Part shown: positions 44,265 through 55,569 of the stretch, piece after piece | How positions within the stretch are numbered: position 1 is the stretch's first letter | Layout: every line of letters starts with the position of its first letter | Assembly (NCBI RefSeq): GCF_000974765.1 | Contig: NZ_BBWU01000029.1 | Location: forward strand, 62,001 to 126,000 | Direction: 5' to 3' | Length of the DNA stretch: 64,000 bases | Origin: Sphingomonas changbaiensis NBRC 104936 | GTDB lineage: Bacteria > Pseudomonadota > Alphaproteobacteria > Sphingomonadales > Sphingomonadaceae | Program-made: the position numbers and the translations under genes | The notes under the pieces: generated by a model | The model's database searches: none | What the model saw: only the letters and a program-made list of their open reading frames with translations | What the model was told of the DNA's origin: nothing

Positions 44265-44636
44265 ATGTCCAAATATGACCCACTCGCACGCCACCTTTCT
44301 GAGCAGCAGGCCGATGCCGTGACAATGACCTTTTCTCAGATCAATGATCTGCTTGGGGGTACGCTTCCGAAGAGCGCTTTCGAATATCGTCCTTGGTGGG
44401 CCAATCGGTTCGACGGCAACGATGCCCAGAATGCTGGTTGGCAATCAGTCGGGTGGGAAACCCAGGATGTGGATATGAAGCGGCGGTCAGTAACCTTCGC
44501 TCGTGTAGTTCGCAATCGCGTGGACTTCAAAGACGCACCTTACATCAAGCCGCTTACGATCGAAGAGGCTAAGCAAGGTCTCGCAGCCAGGTTCATGGTC
44601 CCTGCAAGTGCAATCGAGATTACAATCCGCGCGTAA
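44265..44636 (+). CDS. Lower-GC small protein resembling DUF7662
   Basis: A 123-residue cytoplasmic protein; GGGAGAAA precedes the ATG. It opens SKYDPLARHLSEQQADAVTM and continues TFSQINDLLGGTLPKSAFEY with RPWWANRF and later GWETQDVDMKRRSVTFARV. I recall this pattern, S-x-YDPL then a PPSA-like helix and a WW box, from a short uncharacterised family (tentatively DUF7662) often near DNA-processing genes. By hand count its GC is about 55 percent, well below its neighbours. This and the AT-rich promoter region point to recent acquisition. Function unknown. Confidence 0.75.
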   Translation: MSKYDPLARHLSEQQADAVTMTFSQINDLLGGTLPKSAFEYRPWWANRFDGNDAQNAGWQSVGWETQDVDMKRRSVTFARVVRNRVDFKDAPYIKPLTIEEAKQGLAARFMVPASAIEITIRA

Positions 44637-44653
44637 GGGTAACGCAGATCGGT

Positions 44654-46213
44654 TTACTCCCACTCGATCGTCCCCGGCGGTTTCGACGTGAAATCGTAGA
44701 CCACCCGGTTGATGCCCTGCACTTCGTTGACGATCCGCGTCGCGACGCGCGCGAGGAAGTGGGGGTCGAACGGAAAGATGTCCGCCGTCATGCCGTCGGT
44801 CGAGGTGACGGCGCGGAGCGCGCAGACATGCTCGTAGGTGCGGTGGTCGCCCATCACGCCGACGGTCTTGACCGGCAGCAGCACCGCGAACGCCTGCCAG
44901 ATCGCGTCGTACAGACCGGCGTTGCGGATCTCCTCGAGGTAAATCGCGTCGGCCTTGCGCAGGATGTCGCACTTGTCTTTGGTCACTTCGCCCGGAATGC
45001 GGATCGCGAGGCCCGGGCCGGGGAACGGGTGCCGGCCGACGAACGCATCGGGCAGGCCCAGCTCGCGGCCGAGCTCGCGCACTTCGTCCTTGAACAGCTC
45101 GCGCAGGGGCTCGACCAGCTTCATGTTCATGCGCTCAGGCAGGCCGCCGACATTGTGGTGGCTCTTGATCGTCACCGACGGGCCGCCGGTGAAGCTGACG
45201 CTTTCGATCACGTCCGGATACAGCGTGCCCTGCGCCAGGAAATCGGCGCCGCCGATCTTCTTCGCTTCCTCCTCGAACACGTCGATGAAGGTCTTGCCGA
45301 TGAATTTGCGCTTGGCTTCGGGGTCCGAAACGCCTTTCAGGCCGGAGAGGAACAGCGTCTCCGCGTTCACGTGTACCAGCGGGATGTTGTAGCTGTTGCG
45401 GAATAGACCAACGACCTGCTCCGCCTCGCCCTTGCGCATCAGGCCGTGATCGACAAACACGCAGGTGAGCTGGTCCCCGATCGCCTCGTGGATCAGCACC
45501 GCCGCGACGGCGCTGTCGACCCCGCCCGATAGCCCGCAGATCACCTTGCCCTTGCCCACTTGCTGACGAATGTCGGCGATTTTGGTCTGGCGGTATTCGG
45601 CCATCGTCCAGTCGCCGGGGCAGCCGCAGATGTGGCGCACGAAATTGGCGAGCAGCCGGCCGCCGTCCGGCGTGTGCACGACTTCGGGGTGGAACATCAG
45701 GCTGTAGAAGCGCCGCGCCTCGTCGGTCGCAATCGCATAGGGCGCGCCTTCGGACTGGGCGACGACGCTGAAGCCTTCGGGCAGCCGCTCGACGCGGTCG
45801 CCGTGGCTCATCCAGACCTGGTGCTTCTCGCCTTCGCTCCACAAGCCGTCGAACAGCGCGGAACGGCCGCTGATCTCGATATAGGCGCGGCCGAACTCGC
45901 GGTTCTCCGACGGCGCGACGATCCCGCCCAGCTGATGCGACATGGTCTGCTGGCCGTAGCAGATGCCGAGGATCGGCAGCCCGGCATCAAAGATGTGCTG
46001 CGGCGCGCGCGGGGAATCTTCCCACATTACCGACGAAGGGCCGCCCGACAGGATCACGCCTTTCGGCTGCAGCCGCTCGAATGCCTCGGCGGCGGCATTG
46101 AACGGCGCGATCTCGGAATAGACGCCGGCCTCGCGCACCCGCCGGGCAATCAGCTGGGTAACCTGACTGCCGAAGTCGATGATCAGGATCGAGTCATGCG
46201 CATGAGTATCCAT
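44654..46213 (-). CDS. guaA: GMP synthase (glutamine-hydrolysing)
   Basis: A 519-residue enzyme converting XMP, glutamine and ATP to GMP. The class I amidotransferase domain has Cys in [17 protein letters not shown] and His/Glu in [10 protein letters not shown]. The PP-loop domain has [15 protein letters not shown]. The dimerisation domain ends [20 protein letters not shown], the invariant C-terminus. guaB is not adjacent. Confidence 0.97.
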   Translation of the reverse strand: MDTHAHDSILIIDFGSQVTQLIARRVREAGVYSEIAPFNAAAEAFERLQPKGVILSGGPSSVMWEDSPRAPQHIFDAGLPILGICYGQQTMSHQLGGIVAPSENREFGRAYIEISGRSALFDGLWSEGEKHQVWMSHGDRVERLPEGFSVVAQSEGAPYAIATDEARRFYSLMFHPEVVHTPDGGRLLANFVRHICGCPGDWTMAEYRQTKIADIRQQVGKGKVICGLSGGVDSAVAAVLIHEAIGDQLTCVFVDHGLMRKGEAEQVVGLFRNSYNIPLVHVNAETLFLSGLKGVSDPEAKRKFIGKTFIDVFEEEAKKIGGADFLAQGTLYPDVIESVSFTGGPSVTIKSHHNVGGLPERMNMKLVEPLRELFKDEVRELGRELGLPDAFVGRHPFPGPGLAIRIPGEVTKDKCDILRKADAIYLEEIRNAGLYDAIWQAFAVLLPVKTVGVMGDHRTYEHVCALRAVTSTDGMTADIFPFDPHFLARVATRIVNEVQGINRVVYDFTSKPPGTIEWE

Positions 46214-46260
46214 GCGCCGAGGCTGTTAGCAGAAGAGGCGAGAGGGGAAAGCCCAAACCT

Positions 46261-46282
46261 CCCCTCCCGCTTGCGGGAGGGG
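46261..46282. repeat. Solitary 22-bp hairpin of the CCCCTCCCGCTTGCGGGAGG type
   Basis: A perfect palindrome with a two-base centre, identical to the outer ends of the element at 28706-28805. It lies eight bases after the stop codon of the minus-strand gene at 46290 and could act as its terminator. Confidence 0.7.
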
Positions 46283-46289
46283 AACGCGC

Positions 46290-46799
46290 CTACCGCCGCG
46301 CGAGGTCGTGCCCGATATCGACGTTCACCACCTGGCCGCCCCGCACCTGGCAGCGGAAGCCCCAGCTGGCCGGCTGGTCGCGCCAGCTGCGGCGAGCGTC
46401 CAGCGAACCGTCGACGTCCCAGCCGTCAGGCCGGCGGTCGACACCGTCGATATCGCGGACGGTGGCGCGATAGCCGTCGCCATAGCCGCGGTCCTCGGCC
46501 GCCATCGCGCAGGCGTCGACCGCCTCGTCCTCGGTGTCGATCATCGCCGGGCGGGCATAGCCGCCGGCCGGTGCCGAGCCATAGGCCTCGGCCGTTCCCT
46601 CGGCATAACCCTGGCGTGCGGCGCGCATCGCCTCGCGCGCGGCGATCCGCGCTTCGGCCGCGGCGCGCTCTGCGGCAACCGCCGCCTGGCCGACCGCGCG
46701 GCCAATGTCGTGTGACAGGGCGGGATCGACGACCTGCGCGGACGCGCCCGTGCTGCTGACCATCGCCGCCACCGCCGAGAACAGAACCAGCTTCTTCAT
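46290..46799 (-). CDS. Exported protein with Ala-rich helix, function unknown
   Basis: About 169 residues from MKKLVLFSAVAAMVSSTGASA, a clear signal peptide. Next comes a long Ala/Arg/Glu helix (VGQAAVAAERAAAEARIAAR), then a compact domain with two Cys (ACAMAAEDRGYGDGYRATVR and WGFRCQVRGGQVVNVDIG) ending in Arg-Arg. The C-terminal part with RDIDGV and WGFRC recurs in sphingomonad periplasmic proteins of unknown role, from memory. The two cysteines may form a disulfide. Confidence 0.75.
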   Translation of the reverse strand: MKKLVLFSAVAAMVSSTGASAQVVDPALSHDIGRAVGQAAVAAERAAAEARIAAREAMRAARQGYAEGTAEAYGSAPAGGYARPAMIDTEDEAVDACAMAAEDRGYGDGYRATVRDIDGVDRRPDGWDVDGSLDARRSWRDQPASWGFRCQVRGGQVVNVDIGHDLARR

Positions 46800-46974
46800 A
46801 GGAACCACTCCCAAATCCCCGAGAAACAAACCCGGAGCGGTATAGCGGTTCCAAATGAGTGGCGCATGAATAACCGAGCTCCTCCCCGGAACGGGGAGGG
46901 GGACCAGCCGCAGGCTGATGGAGGGGCCGGTTCGGCGTAGGGCTCGCTATCGCTCGCGACCCCTCCACCACGCC

Positions 46975-49140
<2,166 letters not shown>

Positions 49141-49169
49141 TTAGGAACCCCCGTTATGGATGCGAAGAC

Positions 49170-49403
49170 TTAGCGTGGGGCGCGCGTGAAAAGCCAGACG
49201 CGGAGCGCGCTGGCGAGATTGGATGGATCAGGCGCGGCGATGCGCTCCGCATCGATACGGGCGACCAGCGCGGAAAGCGGCAACTCAGCCTGGCGCGCCG
49301 CTTCCTCCAGTGCCGACCAGAAGACGGGCTCCAGGCTCACCGAGGTCGGATGACCGGCGATCGTGATCGAGCGCTTGACGGGGGACGAGTAGGGCACGGG
49401 CAT
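49170..49403 (-). CDS. Ribbon-helix-helix protein
   Basis: A 77-residue protein of the RHH_4 type. The strand KRSITIAGHPTSVSLEPVFW and the helices WSALEEAARQAELPLSALVA fit this fold; the C-terminus SNLASALRVWLF is typical of the family. RHH proteins bind DNA as dimers, but RHH_4 members may have other roles. It is next to the HTH-DUF4019 gene, on the other strand. Confidence 0.85.
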   Translation of the reverse strand: MPVPYSSPVKRSITIAGHPTSVSLEPVFWSALEEAARQAELPLSALVARIDAERIAAPDPSNLASALRVWLFTRAPR

Positions 49404-49486
49404 CGCGCAGGAGCCTAATAGGCTGCGCCCCAGAGATACAATTTTTTGAGGGTGGCTGACGTCGCGGGAGAACCGTAATCGATACG

Positions 49487-50251
49487 ATGATGCGGGACCA
49501 TATTACGGACGGCTATACGGCGCTGACCGAGAAGGAAAAGCAGACGCTGCGCCTGATCGTGCGCGGCCACGATGCCAAGTCGACGGCGCGTCACCTCGGG
49601 CTTTCGGTGCATACAATCAACGAACGGCTGCGCGATGCCAGGCGCAAGCTTGCCGTTTCGAGCAGCCGGGAAGCCGCGCGCCTGCTGCTCGAACGTGAAG
49701 GCGCGGCCCCCTATTCCGTGGGGGACAAGCAAATCGGGGAAGCGCTGCTCGGCGAAGCTGTGGGACAGCAGTCATCGCCGGAGAACGGCGGCGGGGCGAA
49801 GCGTCCCGCCTGGATCATCGCAGGAGTCGCACTCATGTCCCTCATTCTGGCGCTCGCCGCCATTGCCTCCATGCCGCAGGCGATGCAGGCGCCCGCCGAC
49901 AACACTTCCTCCGCTACCGCTCGGACCGCCGAGGTTGAGGCGGCCGCGCGGCAGTTTCTCATGTTGATCGATCAAGGCAAATGGGAGGAAAGCTATGCGC
50001 TGACCACCGCATCGTTCCAAAAGCTCAACACCAGCAAAGTCTGGGCCGAAGTGTCGGAACAGGCCCGCCCGCCGCTCGGCGCGCTGGTTTCACGCACGAT
50101 GATCAGTCACGACGACGTGCCGACACCGCCGCACGGCTATGAAGTGGTCAAATTTCGCACGACCTTCGCAAACAAGGCGAATGCGATCGAGAAGGTCAGC
50201 CTTGAGCGCGAAGGCAATGGTTGGCGCGTTGCCGGCGTGACCATCGAATAA
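49487..50251 (+). CDS. Membrane-anchored LuxR-type HTH protein with DUF4019 domain
   Basis: A 254-residue protein. The N-terminal 70 residues form a LuxR-type helix-turn-helix (LTEKEKQTLRLIVRGHDAKS and VHTINERLRDARRKLAV). A linker leads to one membrane helix (about residues 108-128, WIIAGVALMSLILALAAIAS). The C-terminal 110 residues match DUF4019 (AAARQFLMLIDQGKWEESYA to GYEVVKFRTTFANKANAIEK) and would lie outside the cytoplasm. The layout fits one-component sensing across the membrane. Target genes are unknown. Confidence 0.85.
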   Translation: MMRDHITDGYTALTEKEKQTLRLIVRGHDAKSTARHLGLSVHTINERLRDARRKLAVSSSREAARLLLEREGAAPYSVGDKQIGEALLGEAVGQQSSPENGGGAKRPAWIIAGVALMSLILALAAIASMPQAMQAPADNTSSATARTAEVEAAARQFLMLIDQGKWEESYALTTASFQKLNTSKVWAEVSEQARPPLGALVSRTMISHDDVPTPPHGYEVVKFRTTFANKANAIEKVSLEREGNGWRVAGVTIE

Positions 50252-50290
50252 TGTTCGGGGCCGGGCGGCATTATGCCGCCCGCCTACCCG

Positions 50291-51013
50291 TCAATACATA
50301 TGCTGCCCGCCGTTGATCGACAGCGTCGACCCTGTCACAAATCCGGCATCCTCCGCGCACAGGAACGTCACGCCGCGCGCGATCTCCTCTGCCTTGCCAA
50401 GCCGGCCGACCGGGATCTTGGCGACGATCTTCTCCAGCACGTCGGGCGGCACCGCGGCGACCATGTCGGTATCGATATAGCCGGGCGCGATCGCGTTGAC
50501 GGTGATGCCGGCGCGCGCGCCTTCCTGCGCCAGCGCCTTGGTGAAGCCGTGGATGCCGGACTTGGCCGCCGCATAATTGACCTGCCCGTACTGACCGGCT
50601 TGGCCATTAATCGAGCCGATATTGACGATGCGCCCATATTTGCGCGCGTTCATCCCGTCCCACACTGCCTTCGCCATGTTGAAGCAGCCGCCCAGGTTCG
50701 TGTCGATCACGTCTTCCCAGGCCTGGCGGTTCATCCGCTTCATCGTGCCGTCGCGGGTGATGCCGGCATTGTTGACCAGCACCTCGACGGGGCCAAGCTC
50801 GCTTTCGACCTGCTGGACGCCGGCGACGCACGCGTCGAAGTCGGCCACGTCCCATTTATAGGCCTTGATGCCGGTGCGGTCGGTGAAGGCGCGTGCGCGC
50901 TCCTCATTGCCGGCATAATTGGCGGCGACCGTTACCCCTGCATCCCGAAGCGCAAGGCTGATCGCCTCGCCGATCCCGCGCGTTCCGCCCGTCACGATCG
51001 CCACACGTGCCAT
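50291..51013 (-). CDS. phaB: Acetoacetyl-CoA reductase
   Basis: A 240-residue short-chain dehydrogenase from MARVAIVTGGTRGIGEAISL, with GGGAG upstream. The NADPH loop is TGGTRGIG; the catalytic Ser-Tyr-Lys triad lies in NIGSINGQAGQYGQVNYAAAK; ISINGGQHMY-type end (LSINGGQHMY) is characteristic of PhaB. It reduces acetoacetyl-CoA to (R)-3-hydroxybutyryl-CoA for polyhydroxybutyrate. phaA and phaC are not nearby. It lies 30 bases after hemH and may be co-transcribed. Confidence 0.93.
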   Translation of the reverse strand: MARVAIVTGGTRGIGEAISLALRDAGVTVAANYAGNEERARAFTDRTGIKAYKWDVADFDACVAGVQQVESELGPVEVLVNNAGITRDGTMKRMNRQAWEDVIDTNLGGCFNMAKAVWDGMNARKYGRIVNIGSINGQAGQYGQVNYAAAKSGIHGFTKALAQEGARAGITVNAIAPGYIDTDMVAAVPPDVLEKIVAKIPVGRLGKAEEIARGVTFLCAEDAGFVTGSTLSINGGQHMY

Positions 51014-51042
51014 GACATCCACTCCCTTTGTTTCGGCAAGTC

Positions 51043-52047
51043 CTACGAAGGCGCCACCCAGCCCGCAAGTTCACGCGCAAGTAAGCCACGCAGCAACGCG
51101 ATGCCGTCGTCACCGTCGTTCAGGCAGGGGATATAGGCGAAATCGCTGCCGCCCGCCTGAAGGAAGCTCTGCCGGCCGCGGATCGCGAGTTCCTCGAGCG
51201 TTTCCAGACAATCGACCGAGAAGCCCGGCGCGACCACGGCAACCTTCCTGATGCCTTCGCCCGGCAAGGCACGCAGCACCTGGTCGGTCGGGGGTTCGAG
51301 CCATTTGGCGCGACCGAAACGGGACTGGAATGCGATCCGCACCTCGCGACCCAGCGCTTCACCGAGCAGCCGCGCCGTCCTCTGGCAGTGGCAATGATAC
51401 GGGTCGCCCAGCGCCAGCGTCCGCTGCGGCATGCCGTGGAAGCTGGCAAGGATCAGGTCGGGCGCGAAATCCAGTCCGGCGACCGCACGCTCGATCGATG
51501 CCTTCAACGCGCCGATATAGGCCGGGTCGTCATAATAGGGCGGCAGCGTCCGCAGCGCCGGCTGCCAGCGCAGGCCCGACAGCACCGCGAACGCCTTGTC
51601 GTTGGCCGTTGCCGTCGTCGCCGCGCAATATTGCGGATACATGGGCGCCAGCAGGATACGGTCGCACCCGGCTGCCATCATCGCCGTCAGCTTGTCTGCG
51701 ATCGAGGGACTGCCATAGCGCATCGCCCAATCGACCATCACCCCATCGCCGAGCGATGACTGCAGCTTCTCCGCCTTGCTGCGCGTATAGTGGGCGAGCG
51801 GCGAACCGTGCTCGGTCCACACCAGCCCATAGGCATGGGCGGATTTTTTCGGGCGCGTGTTGAGGACGATGCCGCGCAGGATCGGCTGCCACGCGATCGG
51901 CGGAATCTCGACCACGCGCCGGTCGGACAGGAACTCGGCGAGATATCGCCGCACGGCAGGCGCGGTCGGCGCGTCGGGCGTGCCGAGATTGATCAGCAGC
52001 ACGCCCACGCGACCATGCGGCGCGGGCGGATGTCCCTCGGGCCTCAT
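51043..52047 (-). CDS. hemH: Ferrochelatase
   Basis: A 334-residue enzyme inserting Fe2+ into protoporphyrin IX. It starts MRPEGHPPAPHGRVGVLLIN; the ATG overlaps the stop of the upstream gene (ATGA). Signatures are LLINLGTPDAP, RYGSPSIADKL, the active-site His in LASFHGMPQRTL and the Glu-rich helix DCLETLEELAIRG. It is coupled to an IorB-type oxidoreductase, which is an unusual neighbour. Confidence 0.95.
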   Translation of the reverse strand: MRPEGHPPAPHGRVGVLLINLGTPDAPTAPAVRRYLAEFLSDRRVVEIPPIAWQPILRGIVLNTRPKKSAHAYGLVWTEHGSPLAHYTRSKAEKLQSSLGDGVMVDWAMRYGSPSIADKLTAMMAAGCDRILLAPMYPQYCAATTATANDKAFAVLSGLRWQPALRTLPPYYDDPAYIGALKASIERAVAGLDFAPDLILASFHGMPQRTLALGDPYHCHCQRTARLLGEALGREVRIAFQSRFGRAKWLEPPTDQVLRALPGEGIRKVAVVAPGFSVDCLETLEELAIRGRQSFLQAGGSDFAYIPCLNDGDDGIALLRGLLARELAGWVAPS

Positions 52048-54266
52048 GTGAAGCGGATCGGCAATTCGCGAAACCGCCGGCCGGTCGCGGCGAACAGGGC
52101 GTTGGCGAGCGCCGGCGCAACCGGCGGCACTGCCAGTTCGCTCGCCCCGCCCGGATCGTCGTTGCTCGGCATCAGCTCGACCGTGATATCCGGCGCGCCG
52201 GCAAGGCGCGGCAGATTGAGCTGACCCAGCCGGTGCGCCCGCGTCAGGCCCCGTTCGAAACCCGGTGCGCAGCCGATCGCGCCAGCAAGGCCGAACAGAA
52301 GCCCGCCTTCGATCTGCTGGCGGACGATGTCCGGGTGGATCATTCGGCCGACGTCGGCGACCGCCACGATCCGGTCGCAGCGCAGCCGCACGCCTTCGGC
52401 ATGGGCTTCGGCAAACACGGCAATATGGCTGCCATGCGCCGAATGGATCGCGAGCCCCTGCCCGGTGCCCGGTTCGCCACCTTGCCAGCCGCCCAATGCG
52501 GCGACGGTCGACAGGCAGCGGGCCAGCCGCGGCTGCCCGCCCAGCATCGCCATGCGGAACGAGAAGGGCTCGACGCCGGCAATTCGCGCCAGTTCGTCGA
52601 CGAAGCTTTCGGTGAAGAAGCAGGTGTAGCTGTGCGCGGCCGAGCGCCAATAGCCGGCCGGCACGCCCGGATCGGACGGGTGGTGATCGACCGCAAGATG
52701 CGCGATGCCGTATGGTGTCTCGGCTCCCGCGACGGCGAATCCGTCACCGCCGGCGTTCACGATTGCACGTGCGATCCCTGCCTCGGGCAGAAGCCGGTTC
52801 GCCACGATCTCGCCATAGCTGGACGCGGCCACTTTGGTCAGCAGCGCTTCGATCCGGCCGCCGCTGATCTTCCCTGCGAGCTGGCCAAGCGCGGGGGGGC
52901 GGAAGCGATCCTGGAGAATGTCTTCGGCGCGGCTCCACTGCAGCTGCACCGGCCGCTTCAGCAACCGGCTCAGGAACCCGGCTTGCACGGCGGCCTGGCT
53001 GTCGATGCCACGGCCAAACCCGCCGCCGACCAGCATCGGATGGACGATCACGCTGCCCGCGCTGATGCGCAGCGCCCGTGCGACCGTTTCCCGCGCGGCT
53101 TCGGGCGCGAGCGTCGGCAACCAGAGCGAGAGGGTGCCGTTTTCCCACGACGCCGTCGCCGTGACCGGCTCGAGCGACGCATGGGCGGCGGGCATCACGG
53201 CATAGCGCGCCATCTGGACCGTCGCGCCCTTGAACGCCTTGCCGACATCGCCGCGTTCGACCAGACGATCGCCGTCGCCTTCCAGCGCCTCATCGAGACG
53301 ACGGGCGATCAGCTCGTCGCTGACCAGCTCGCCTTTGGTCTCGAACCGTGGCCGCATCAGTTCGAGCGCGCGGTCCGCCGCCCAGCTGGTCTGGCCGATG
53401 ACGGCGACCCAGTCGGGCCGCTCGACAATCTGCAACACGCCCCGCACCTTCCCCGCCGCAGCCTTGTCGCCACCCAGGTAACGCGTCGCACCGATCGGAC
53501 CCTGGCGGATCGCGGCGAAGACCATGTTCGGCAGCCGGATGTCGGCCGTGAAGTTGGCGGAGCCGTCGAGCTTGGCCGGCGCGTCGAGGCGCGGCGGCGA
53601 CTGTCCGGCCAGCCGCTCTCCGGCCGTCAGGCGCAGCGGCGGATTGGCCGGGGCCTTCAGTTCTGCCGCGTCGGCCGCCAGCTCGCCGAAGCGCAGCTTC
53701 TTGCCTTCATGCGTGACGAAGCCGTTTTCGGTCTCGCACGCTTCCCATTGAATGCCCCAGCGCCGCGCCGCGACCATGCACAGCCGCGCCCGCGCCGCAG
53801 CCGCCGCTTCGCGCAGCGGCGTTTCGTACATGCGGACCGAGGTCGAGCCCGCCGTCACCATCGTCGCGCTGCGGGTCGCGAAGCTGTCGGCGAAGCGCGC
53901 AACCGACGGCGCCACGTCCGCTGCCAACTCCTCGACGAACAAGGTATTGGCATAAAGGGGATTTATGGGCGCCGGCTCGACGCCGACGGTGCGCCAGTCC
54001 GCGCCGAGCTCGTCGGCGGCGATCTGCGGCAGCGTCGTGAACACGCCTTGCCCGGTCTCCGCCTGCGGCACGGCGACGATCACGCGGCCGTCTTCGGCAA
54101 TCTTCAGATAGGCATTGAAGATGTGCTCGCCCCGGCCGGCGACGAGGTTCGGTTCGTAATGGCGCGGCCACGCCGCCCAGGCCACCACCAGCCCGATGCC
54201 CAGCCCGCCGCCTACCAGCAGGCGCCGGCGTGTGAATTGGGGGTGCGGAGCATCGCTGGCGCGCAT
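52044..54266 (-). CDS. IorB-type molybdopterin-binding oxidoreductase subunit
   Basis: A 740-residue large subunit of the isoquinoline 1-oxidoreductase/aldehyde oxidase type. The N-terminus QFTRRRLLVGGGLGIGLVVA is a twin-arginine signal, so it is exported folded. The molybdopterin cytosine dinucleotide regions include ETGQGVFTTLPQIAADELGA, HPMLVGGGFGRGIDSQAA and SELAVPPVAPALANALF, the last with the Glu that acts as base in this family. The usual [2Fe-2S] small subunit IorA is not beside it. A LysR gene lies 21 bases upstream in the same direction. Confidence 0.9.
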   Translation of the reverse strand: MRASDAPHPQFTRRRLLVGGGLGIGLVVAWAAWPRHYEPNLVAGRGEHIFNAYLKIAEDGRVIVAVPQAETGQGVFTTLPQIAADELGADWRTVGVEPAPINPLYANTLFVEELAADVAPSVARFADSFATRSATMVTAGSTSVRMYETPLREAAAAARARLCMVAARRWGIQWEACETENGFVTHEGKKLRFGELAADAAELKAPANPPLRLTAGERLAGQSPPRLDAPAKLDGSANFTADIRLPNMVFAAIRQGPIGATRYLGGDKAAAGKVRGVLQIVERPDWVAVIGQTSWAADRALELMRPRFETKGELVSDELIARRLDEALEGDGDRLVERGDVGKAFKGATVQMARYAVMPAAHASLEPVTATASWENGTLSLWLPTLAPEAARETVARALRISAGSVIVHPMLVGGGFGRGIDSQAAVQAGFLSRLLKRPVQLQWSRAEDILQDRFRPPALGQLAGKISGGRIEALLTKVAASSYGEIVANRLLPEAGIARAIVNAGGDGFAVAGAETPYGIAHLAVDHHPSDPGVPAGYWRSAAHSYTCFFTESFVDELARIAGVEPFSFRMAMLGGQPRLARCLSTVAALGGWQGGEPGTGQGLAIHSAHGSHIAVFAEAHAEGVRLRCDRIVAVADVGRMIHPDIVRQQIEGGLLFGLAGAIGCAPGFERGLTRAHRLGQLNLPRLAGAPDITVELMPSNDDPGGASELAVPPVAPALANALFAATGRRFRELPIRFT

Positions 54267-54287
54267 GAAGGACGCGTCTAAACAGGC

Positions 54288-55223
54288 TTAGGCCGCAACG
54301 CCAACATCGGCGCGGCGATAATGCTCGGCAATGCCGCGCGTCGCTTCCTGCGCGACGGTTTCCAGCATCCAGTCGCGGAACAGGCGGATCTTGCGCGAAT
54401 GGCGGTGGTGCTCGGGATAGACCAGCCAGAAATCGCCGGGATCGAAGGCGACGGCGTCGATCACCGGCACCAGCCGCCCGGCCTGCATGTCGCCCCTCCA
54501 CAGGATCGGATTCAGCATCGCGACGCCCGCGCCGGCGATCGCCGCCTGGCCTTCGGCGATCTGCGTGTCCATCCGGATGCCGCTCACGCCACCCTCGCCC
54601 GCATCGCCGCCGATCTGCTCGCGCCAGAGCTGCCACCAGCCGTCTTCCGGGCTGATCCGCTGCAGCCGCATCACATCGTCGGGCGAGCGCACCGGCGGCG
54701 CGTTCTCCAGGTAGGCGGGGCTCGCCAGCGCCATCAGCGGCATCCGCATCAGGAAATGCGCGCACAGCCCCGGCCATTCGCCCCTGCCGCCGCGAATCGC
54801 GATGTCGACGTCTTCGCGCGCGAAATCGACCAGCGCGTTCGACGTGTGCAGCCTGACCGCGATCTCCGGCACCTTCAGCTGGAACGCGCCGATCCGCGAG
54901 GCCAGCCAGTTCGGCCCGAACGTTGTCGAGCAGCTGACCGTCAGCACGCCCTCGCCGCTCGACCGGGCCAGCCCGAACGCCGCGTCCAGGTCATCAAACG
55001 CCTTGGCCACCAGCGGCCCGATCCGCTGCCCCGTCTCGCTCAACGAAACCCGCCCCCGCTCCCGCCGGAACAGGGCGACGCCGATCCGCTCCTCCAGCAG
55101 CTTGATCTGGTAGCTGACCGCCGCCTGGGTCATGCCCAGCTCGGTCCCGGCGGTGGTGAAATTCTGATGCCGGGCCGCAGCCTCGAACACCCGGACGGCG
55201 GAAAGGGGCGGCAGGCGGCGCAT
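54288..55223 (-). CDS. LysR-type regulator (GcvA-like)
   Basis: A 311-residue regulator. The winged helix is LPPLSAVRVFEAAARHQNFT and AAVSYQIKLLEERIGVALF; the effector domain has LTVSCSTTFGPNWLASRIGA and VDIAIRGGRGEW, as in GcvA-like members. It has the same direction as the IorB gene, with 21 bases between, so it may head a LysR-IorB-HemH-PhaB unit. The effector is unknown. Confidence 0.92.
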   Translation of the reverse strand: MRRLPPLSAVRVFEAAARHQNFTTAGTELGMTQAAVSYQIKLLEERIGVALFRRERGRVSLSETGQRIGPLVAKAFDDLDAAFGLARSSGEGVLTVSCSTTFGPNWLASRIGAFQLKVPEIAVRLHTSNALVDFAREDVDIAIRGGRGEWPGLCAHFLMRMPLMALASPAYLENAPPVRSPDDVMRLQRISPEDGWWQLWREQIGGDAGEGGVSGIRMDTQIAEGQAAIAGAGVAMLNPILWRGDMQAGRLVPVIDAVAFDPGDFWLVYPEHHRHSRKIRLFRDWMLETVAQEATRGIAEHYRRADVGVAA

Positions 55224-55339
55224 GCGGCTTCTATAAGCCTGGCTTATGCATCCGGTCCACCGCTTTGTTGGCGTTCCGGCCCCGGAACGAGCATCTCCAT
55301 TCCTGTCCTCAACGCCACCCCAAGGGACAGGAGCAGACC

Positions 55340-55531
55340 ATGCGCGACGAACATGATGATCGCCTCCATCAGGCCCTTCGCCACGACTTCGCGACCAATG
55401 TCGGCGACGTCTTCAAGTCCATCGCCTACGCTTTCGACCGGCTGCACGACCGCCTCTATGGCGCACCCTGGGGCCCGCAAGGCCGCGCCGGCGAACCGAC
55501 CGGCCGGTCGAACCGGTTAACGACGCTGTAA
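55340..55531 (+). CDS. Small hypothetical protein
   Basis: A 63-residue soluble protein from MRDEHDDRLHQALRHDFATN, with GACAGGAG six bases before the ATG. The core VGDVFKSIAYAFDRLHDRLY is an amphipathic helix; the end is Gly/Arg-rich. It resembles no family that I know. Good leader and sensible composition support it as a gene. It is divergent from the LysR gene. Confidence 0.6.
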   Translation: MRDEHDDRLHQALRHDFATNVGDVFKSIAYAFDRLHDRLYGAPWGPQGRAGEPTGRSNRLTTL

Positions 55532-55569
55532 CCATGTCATGCTGAGCCCTATTTACCTGTTCGGGTGCA

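Noticed and set aside
54288-55223. LysR regulator as evidence for an efflux or aromatic catabolism island
   Set aside because: Neighbours are one oxidoreductase and household genes (hemH, phaB); no ring-cleavage or transport genes are in reach.
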